From Candidatus Sulfotelmatobacter sp. (GTDB taxonomy: Bacteria; Acidobacteriota; Terriglobia; Terriglobales; Acidobacteriaceae): 15,507 bases of DNA. The stretch is taken from contig JASHTD010000396.1 in the NCBI GenBank assembly GCA_030040725.1, forward strand, positions 1 to 15,507. Reading direction: 5' to 3'. The notes below the pieces were generated by a model, which ran no database searches, had not been told where the DNA came from, and worked only from the letters and a program-made list of their open reading frames with translations. This document shows, piece after piece, positions 13,027-15,507 of the stretch. Each line of letters opens with the position of its first letter. Within the stretch, counting starts at the first letter, position 1. The position numbers and the translations under genes are program-made.

Positions 13027-13356
13027 ATGACGAAAGCGGATCTGATCGATGAAGTTTCGCGTTTAGCTGAACTCACACGCAAAGACAGCGAAGTGATTGT
13101 AGAGACGATCTTTGACAGCGTAGTGCGTTCCTTGCGCGCGGGCGACAAGATCGAGATTCGCGGCTTCGGCAGCTTCCGAACCCGGCAACGCAAGCCGCGC
13201 ACGGGACGGAATCCAAAGACCGGCGAAAAGGTCGAGGTTCCAGCCAAAAAGATTCCCTTCTTCAAGCCGAGCAAAGAGTTAAAGGATCTGGTGAATGAAG
13301 GAATCGCGGCTGCGGCGCCTGCGCCTTCTGCCCCGCCGGCAACTCCGATGGCTTAA
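13027..13356 (+). CDS. hup: HU/IHF-family histone-like DNA-binding protein
   Basis: 109-aa nucleoid protein that binds and bends DNA as a dimer. The helical N-terminus (MTKADLIDEVSRLAELTRKD) is followed by IRGFGSF (44-50) and the DNA-binding arm RTGRNPKTGEKVEVPAKKIP, and the end KPSKELKDLVN is classic. An Ala/Pro-rich tail (about 94-109) extends beyond the usual 90-aa HU. The start is set by AAGGAG at 13012-13017, 9 nt before the ATG; an in-frame upstream ATG at 12934 would add 31 non-homologous residues. Its TAA stop overlaps the stop of the opposing hydrolase gene. The sequence alone does not separate HU from IHF subunits. Confidence 0.95.
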   Translation: MTKADLIDEVSRLAELTRKDSEVIVETIFDSVVRSLRAGDKIEIRGFGSFRTRQRKPRTGRNPKTGEKVEVPAKKIPFFKPSKELKDLVNEGIAAAAPAPSAPPATPMA

Positions 13357-14492
13357 TGGGCTTTCTCCTTCGCCAAATACAAATCTGCAATTTTCAGAGC
13401 CAGCAACTCCGGATCGCCATCCGTTCGATTGGCAAGAATGATGATGGTCAACTGGTCATCCGGGAAGCGCTGAATTGTGGTAAGAAAACCGATCGTGCTG
13501 CCATCATGTGACATCCGCTTGTGGCCCTGATAGGGATCGAGAAACCAGCCAAAACCATACTTCACCGGCTTGCCGTCAGGGAATCCCGCCGAACCGTCTG
13601 CAGGTTGCGCGGGAGTAAGAGCCGGCTGCATCTCGCCTTCGGTGAGCAGCGTATGGAGGCGCAGGGCGCGGTCCCACTTCGCCAGATCGTCGATCGATGA
13701 ATAAATACCACCGTCGCCCAGAACGGCAGAAGTTGGACTCTGGTCGGTCTCATGCCAGGCATTATCTTTCCAGGTGTGGCCGTAGGCGCGGTGCGGAACT
13801 TTGTTCTTGCCTTTCTCATAAGCCAGGGTGTTTTTCATCTGCAGCGGCGTGAAGATTCTCTCCTGCAGGAATTGGCCGAAGGGCTTGCCTGAAACTTTCT
13901 CAACAATCATGGCCAGAACGGCATAGCCTGAGTTGCTGTACTCCCACTTCGCGCCCGCGGGAAACTGCGCGCTGGTTTGCTGCTCGAGCAACTTGAGAAC
14001 TCCGGCATCGTGAATTTGGGGGATTTTCTCCTCCGGCGTGCCGGGATATTGCTTTAACAGTAGGTCCTCATAATCCTTGAGGCCAGAGGTATGATTCAGC
14101 AGATTGCGCACCCCGATCGAGCGTCCGTACGCGGGAAACTCGGGAAAGATATCGGTGAGGCGATCGTCATAGCGGAGCTTACCATCGTGCACCAACAGCA
14201 TGATGCATGCCGCCGTGAACTGTTTGGTGAACGATGCGAGACGGAAGTTGGTATGCTCATCGATCGGCTGCAGAGTGCGGAGGTCGGTGACTCCATATCC
14301 CCGGCGAAACACGACGCGACCCTTGTAAACCACCAGCGCTGCCGCACCCGGAGCCGTGTTGGACTTCAGGCCGGCAGGGAATAGGGCGTCAATCTGGCTG
14401 GACGATACCTGGCTATGAACAGGAGCGGCACAGTAGATGAGCAAGCAGAGCAGGCAAAGCAGCGGGAGAACGCTTGTAAATCTTCGTTGCAC
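13353..14492 (-). CDS. Secreted class C beta-lactamase-like serine hydrolase
   Basis: 379-aa member of the beta-lactamase/penicillin-binding/esterase superfamily (Pfam Beta-lactamase). A signal peptide (1-27: basic MQRRF, Leu/Cys-rich core, likely cut at VHS-Q) exports it. SFTK (87-90) is the SxxK nucleophile motif, YSN (185-187) the second motif and HDG (329-331) replaces KTG, as in many esterases and D-aminopeptidases of this group. NHTSGLKDY and GDGGIYSSIDDLAKW are also typical. Translation starts at a GTG (14492-14490) with GGAG about 8 nt upstream. The substrate is unknown: an esterase or peptidase acting on D-amino acid peptides is as likely as beta-lactam hydrolysis. It lies 72 nt downstream of pgeF on the same strand. 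Confidence 0.93.
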   Translation of the reverse strand: MQRRFTSVLPLLCLLCLLIYCAAPVHSQVSSSQIDALFPAGLKSNTAPGAAALVVYKGRVVFRRGYGVTDLRTLQPIDEHTNFRLASFTKQFTAACIMLLVHDGKLRYDDRLTDIFPEFPAYGRSIGVRNLLNHTSGLKDYEDLLLKQYPGTPEEKIPQIHDAGVLKLLEQQTSAQFPAGAKWEYSNSGYAVLAMIVEKVSGKPFGQFLQERIFTPLQMKNTLAYEKGKNKVPHRAYGHTWKDNAWHETDQSPTSAVLGDGGIYSSIDDLAKWDRALRLHTLLTEGEMQPALTPAQPADGSAGFPDGKPVKYGFGWFLDPYQGHKRMSHDGSTIGFLTTIQRFPDDQLTIIILANRTDGDPELLALKIADLYLAKEKAH

Positions 14493-14564
14493 GGTGAATC
14501 TCCGAAAAGCTTATTTGACGGCACGTGTGGTTTGATACCAGCGATCTGGAATGGCCAGCAGGGC

Positions 14565-15470
14565 CTAGTCGCGGATTCCTACAACGGCCATCATTCGTCC
14601 GGTCTTCCCTTTTTCTGCTCGATAAGAAAACAGCAGATCGCTACGGCAATTCGTGCACAGCGGCGAAGCTTCGATGTTTCTGGCGGCAACGCCTGCGGCA
14701 ATCAACTGCTGGCGGTTGGCTTCGACTAAATCGAGAAAGATTTTCTTCGGCAATTCGCCGTGGCCGGGCGCGCGCGCGGTAAGAAAAAGTAGGGGATATT
14801 TTTCGCGCACCGGGTCGGATTCTTTTACTTCTCTAAACAGCTTGGCTGCATAGGCGAATTGCGATTCGAACTTGTCGCGAACGTCTTCTCCCACCTCGTA
14901 GCAGCAGCCGTGGATTCCGGGGCCGATCGCAACCTTAAGATCGCGAGGGCGGCTCCCAAACCAGCGCTGCATTTCGCCAACGCCCTTTTCGGTAATGCGC
15001 TTCACGGTTCCGCGCCAACCCGCATGGAACGCCCCGACAGCTCTGCTTTTGGGATCGACGAGGATGATGGGCAAGCAATCGGCGGTTTGAATGGCAAGCA
15101 GCAGACCGGGCGCGTTGGTGATGAGGCCGTCGCCAAACAATTTCTCTTGAGGTGCTGAGTCCAGGGAGTGAATGATGTCGGAGTGAATCTGGCGGAGCGT
15201 GATCAGTGGCGACGACTGTCTGGTTTTGCGGCCGCTTTTTTTAGGCTCGCCATCATCGGTAGCAAGCACATGCAAGAAGGCCTGGCGGTTTCGTTCGACC
15301 GCGGCTTTGGAATCGTCTTTGGTAAATCCCAAATTCAGCGCGCGGCGGCCATAGGGACGCGAAACCCCTCCCACGCGGGTGGAAAATCCATGGACAAGCC
15401 AGGGAATTCGGCTGAGGTGAGAAGCACGGAGAAGATTCAGCTTGCTCTTCCTGGAACCCTTGGTCGGCAC
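14565..15470 (-). CDS. pgeF: PgeF/YfiH family multi-copper-type (LACC1-like) enzyme
   Basis: 301-aa protein of the YfiH/LACC1 family. Members act as purine nucleoside phosphorylase/adenosine deaminase, and E. coli PgeF is linked to peptidoglycan editing. Zn-binding residues are H96 (RQIHSD), C132 (TADCLP) and H149 (FHAGWRGT). AIGPGIHGCCYEV (181-193) and the C-terminal CTNCRSDLLFSYRAEKGKTGR are signature blocks. It starts at a GTG (15470-15468); a stop 10 nt upstream leaves no other start. No SD is seen. A Lys/Arg-rich insertion (77-85, PKKSGRKTR) is variable. It may be co-transcribed with the downstream serine hydrolase, and both could act on cell wall chemistry, though that is inference. Confidence 0.94.
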   Translation of the reverse strand: MPTKGSRKSKLNLLRASHLSRIPWLVHGFSTRVGGVSRPYGRRALNLGFTKDDSKAAVERNRQAFLHVLATDDGEPKKSGRKTRQSSPLITLRQIHSDIIHSLDSAPQEKLFGDGLITNAPGLLLAIQTADCLPIILVDPKSRAVGAFHAGWRGTVKRITEKGVGEMQRWFGSRPRDLKVAIGPGIHGCCYEVGEDVRDKFESQFAYAAKLFREVKESDPVREKYPLLFLTARAPGHGELPKKIFLDLVEANRQQLIAAGVAARNIEASPLCTNCRSDLLFSYRAEKGKTGRMMAVVGIRD

Positions 15471-15507
15471 AAGTCTATGTTATCTGAAGCCATTGTTTTC
15501 CGAGGCC

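Noticed and set aside
15472..15477. TAGACT on the minus strand as a leaderless promoter for pgeF
   Set aside because: Only 1 nt separates it from the GTG, so transcription would begin inside the reading frame; the spacing does not fit the rsmI/sppA pattern.

Overview
The window looks like a chromosomal segment of an Acidobacteriota bacterium (Terriglobia/Koribacter-like). This is an inference from the moderately high GC, the style of the EF-Tu and GGDEF/HD-GYP proteins, leaderless-type promoters, and abundant short hairpin repeats of a kind that produces spurious ORFs in such genomes. No 16S gene is present, so the taxonomy is not proven.

Left part (1-2780), minus strand: a tRNA-tuf operon. 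In transcript order it holds tRNA-Thr(UGU), tRNA-Tyr(GUA), a 61-aa two-helix membrane ORF, tRNA-Thr(GGU), tRNA-Gly(UCC), a 115-aa uncharacterised ORF and the 5' end of tuf (cut by the window edge). A TATACT -10 box lies just upstream. The same tRNA set precedes tufB in E. coli, but here Gly and the second Thr are swapped and the spacers are swollen by repeats. Seven same-orientation copies of a REP-like element (A-G) lie only in this operon. Three exact 38-nt tRNA-Gly 5' halves and one 22-nt tRNA-Thr 5' fragment are each fused to the same end of that element. A second, bipartite hairpin element occurs twice with compensatory base changes in its stems. This tRNA-fragment/REP array is the most unusual part of the window.

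Middle (2782-6752): a membrane-anchored acidobacterial-type hypothetical protein, rsmI (16S rRNA C1402 2'-O-methyltransferase) and, convergently, gltX (glutamyl-tRNA synthetase). Both rsmI and gltX carry in-frame copies of the same 28-nt hairpin repeat, read in different frames. gltX carries a second, different in-frame repeat.

Right part (6753-15507): a 1124-aa membrane-bound c-di-GMP protein (TM sensor, GAF domains, GGDEF, HD-GYP), an SDR oxidoreductase, a DAGK-family lipid kinase, a short SppA-type peptidase and an HU-type DNA-binding protein, all on the plus strand. Facing them on the minus strand are pgeF and a secreted class C beta-lactamase-like serine hydrolase. rsmI and sppA have near-identical extended -10 boxes exactly 6 nt before ATG, consistent with leaderless mRNAs. 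Apart from translation factors and tRNAs grouping at the left, the genes do not form an obvious single pathway.
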